A DNA stretch of 53,660 bases from an uncultured Clostridium sp. (GTDB taxonomy: Bacteria; Bacillota; Clostridia; TANB77; CAG-465): assembly GCA_905204915.1 (NCBI GenBank), contig CAJLBR010000002.1:1-53660 (forward strand), written 5' to 3'. The stretch's first letter is position 1, and each line of letters starts with the position of its first letter. Below are positions 52,427 to 53,660 of this stretch, in pieces. The translations under genes were made by a program, and so were the position numbers. The notes under the pieces are model-generated. The model was not told the origin of the DNA. It made no database searches and saw only the letters and a program-made list of their open reading frames with translations.

Positions 52427-52819
52427 TTATACTTTTTCCAAACATTTTACTTTACTTAATGCCGATTTAATATTATCAATATCCATTCTTTCAACCACTT
52501 CAACGATATTAAATTTTTTATTTTGAACAATTTCTTCTGATAAGTGAGTAGAAGAATTTACTATAACGGGGATTGCTATTTTTCTAGTTGCCATGGTTCT
52601 TAGCAAATTAATTCCCTGATATCGGTCATAATCTGTCTCTCCAGAAACCCCAAAACCCATATCCAGGAATATTAAATTACATTCTTCCTTATGTGTTATA
52701 ATATATTTACAAGCCGTAAGTAAATCGTTTTTTACTGTAATCTCGTGATTTTCATCTTCCAAATAAAATTTTAACGCTTCAACTTTAAGTTCAGAATCAT
52801 CCACGATTAAAATTTTCAT
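52427..52819 (-). CDS. Stand-alone receiver-domain protein
   Basis: A 130-residue CheY-like receiver with no output domain. Acidic pair VDDSELK near residue 7, phospho-Asp in NLIFLDMGFGV near 53, Ser/Thr in VIVNSSTHL near 90. The expected switch Lys is replaced or shifted (VVERMD), so phosphorylation signalling may be altered. The insert GVSGETDYDRYQGINLLR after the phospho-Asp is unusual. The start at 52819 was chosen because GGGAGGT lies six bases before it. No cognate kinase is in view. Confidence 0.85.
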   Translation of the reverse strand: MKILIVDDSELKVEALKFYLEDENHEITVKNDLLTACKYIITHKEECNLIFLDMGFGVSGETDYDRYQGINLLRTMATRKIAIPVIVNSSTHLSEEIVQNKKFNIVEVVERMDIDNIKSALSKVKCLEKV

Positions 52820-52871
52820 ATGCATACCTCCCAAATTATTGGTTAATTATTATTTTGCCTTAGCTATTATA

Positions 52872-53660
52872 TCATATAATATTTGATATTTCAATAAACT
52901 TTTCTATTTCTAGCTCTTCTGCTCTAGCATTTTCGGAAACTCCACATTTTTGCATAAGTTCATTTAGCTCTGCCTTGTTCATATTGTTAAATTTTACACT
53001 TTCCAAAGAGTTTACCATTTTCTTTCTTCTTTGGGCAAAAGCATCATGTACTAAGTCAAAAAATAACTTTTCATTATTAACTTTATACTTTTTTTGTTTT
53101 GTCATTCTAATAACCGCAGAAGTAACGTTTGGTGCTGGTATAAAACTTTCTTTTGGAACTATAACTTGTATACTAGATTCAGATAAGTATTTTGCCATTA
53201 CAGTAAGAATTCCATAATCTTTTGATTTTGGATTTGCAACTATTCTATCTGCAACCTCTTTTTGCACCATAACAGTAATATCACTAATTCTTGAAGAATC
53301 TTGCAATAATTTAAAAACTATTGGTGTAGTAATATAATATGGAAGATTAGCTATTACTTTTACACTTTTAAATTTTAACCCGAGCTTATTTTCCACATTT
53401 TCCACTTCTTTATCTATATCTATTTTCAAAATATCTTCATTAATAATATTATAATTATCTCTTGTAGAAAATCTATCACTAAGTATCTCTAACATATTTT
53501 TATCAATTTCTACTAGTAAGGCATATTTAGCCACGTCTAATATGTATTCCGTTAGATTTCCAAGCCCCGGGCCTATTTCTATTACTAAATCTTCATTTGT
53601 AACTTCAGAAGACTCTATTATTTTATTAAGAATATTATCATCAATTAGAAAGTTTTGACC
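52872..53660 (-). CDS. rsmA: 16S rRNA dimethyladenosine transferase RsmA/KsgA, 5' end outside window
   Basis: A methyltransferase that dimethylates the two adjacent adenines in helix 45 of 16S rRNA. The visible 263 codons begin with GQNFLIDDNIL, continue to the SAM-binding VIEIGPGLGNLT, the acidic LLVEIDKNM, the catalytic IANLPYYITTP (NLPY) motif, and the C-terminal VHDAFAQRRKKMVNSL. Only the first few residues are missing, past position 53660. The open frame has no internal start preference, so the ATG at 53534 must not be taken as the real start. Confidence 0.96.
   Translation of the reverse strand, partial: GQNFLIDDNILNKIIESSEVTNEDLVIEIGPGLGNLTEYILDVAKYALLVEIDKNMLEILSDRFSTRDNYNIINEDILKIDIDKEVENVENKLGLKFKSVKVIANLPYYITTPIVFKLLQDSSRISDITVMVQKEVADRIVANPKSKDYGILTVMAKYLSESSIQVIVPKESFIPAPNVTSAVIRMTKQKKYKVNNEKLFFDLVHDAFAQRRKKMVNSLESVKFNNMNKAELNELMQKCGVSENARAEELEIEKFIEISNII

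Noticed and set aside
1..53660. CRISPR array, rRNA operon or complete insertion sequence
   Set aside because: No regularly spaced direct repeats, no rRNA sequence and no intact transposase were seen on either strand.

Overview
The window is strongly A+T-rich chromosomal DNA from a low-GC Gram-positive bacterium, most likely an uncultured or gut-associated member of the Clostridia. This rests on consensus TTGACA/TATAAT promoters, AGGAGG ribosome sites, a T-box in front of pheST, a CsoR-type copper operon, DnaD plus a DnaC/DnaI-like loader, VanW proteins, Tn1549-like type IV secretion genes and a short SRP RNA. The species cannot be named from sequence alone.

Region 1 (1-3110, minus strand) is the right end of an integrated mobilizable or conjugative element. 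It holds a structured leader with three nested terminator-like hairpins and a 10-residue leader peptide, a small DNA-binding protein, an HTH protein, a tyrosine integrase, MobC and a MOBP relaxase. The integrase carries an in-frame TAA and the relaxase a one-base frameshift, so the element looks decayed unless these are sequencing errors. Region 2 (3.1-10.6 kb) is accessory DNA. It contains a large orphan gene split by a (TA)n tract, a Nudix hydrolase, a CYTH protein, a coiled-coil protein, a small membrane protein and several gene remnants (IS3-like transposase, a short conserved orphan, histidine phosphatase, flavodoxin with an intact MerR-type promoter).

Region 3 (10.6-16.4 kb) is a minus-strand run csoR-copZ-copA-cysteine desulfurase-TtcA-like-glycosyltransferase, headed by a CsoR operator inside a perfect promoter. 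Region 4 (16.4-35.1 kb) is mostly housekeeping: two related prealbumin-fold-like proteins, pheST with its T-box, an HD-GYP protein, an Fe-alcohol dehydrogenase, an XRE regulator, tatD with a WalRK-like two-component system, TspO, murD with murL (the L-Glu epimerase route to D-Glu), and recR-ybaB-dnaX-ffs.

Region 5 (35.1-42.9 kb) has a VirD4-like coupling ATPase beside small acidic or unknown proteins, a VanW protein and an F420-ligase-like protein. It is followed by an unidentified structured RNA of about 275 nt with a perfect promoter and its own terminator, a small membrane protein, and rnpB. Region 6 (42.9-53.7 kb) holds gyrA, a DnaJ-like protein, the DnaC-like/DnaD pair, and a compact VirD4-VirB2/Maff2-like-VirB6-like-PrgI-like set with no VirB4. 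It ends with tRNA-Lys, tRNA-Glu and tRNA-Thr, a stand-alone receiver protein and the 3' part of rsmA.

The items most worth following up are the unidentified RNA, the two VirD4-type modules without VirB4 or an intact relaxase, the attenuator-rich leader of the mobile element, the phase-variable-looking orphan gene, and the copper operon that includes sulfur-trafficking genes.
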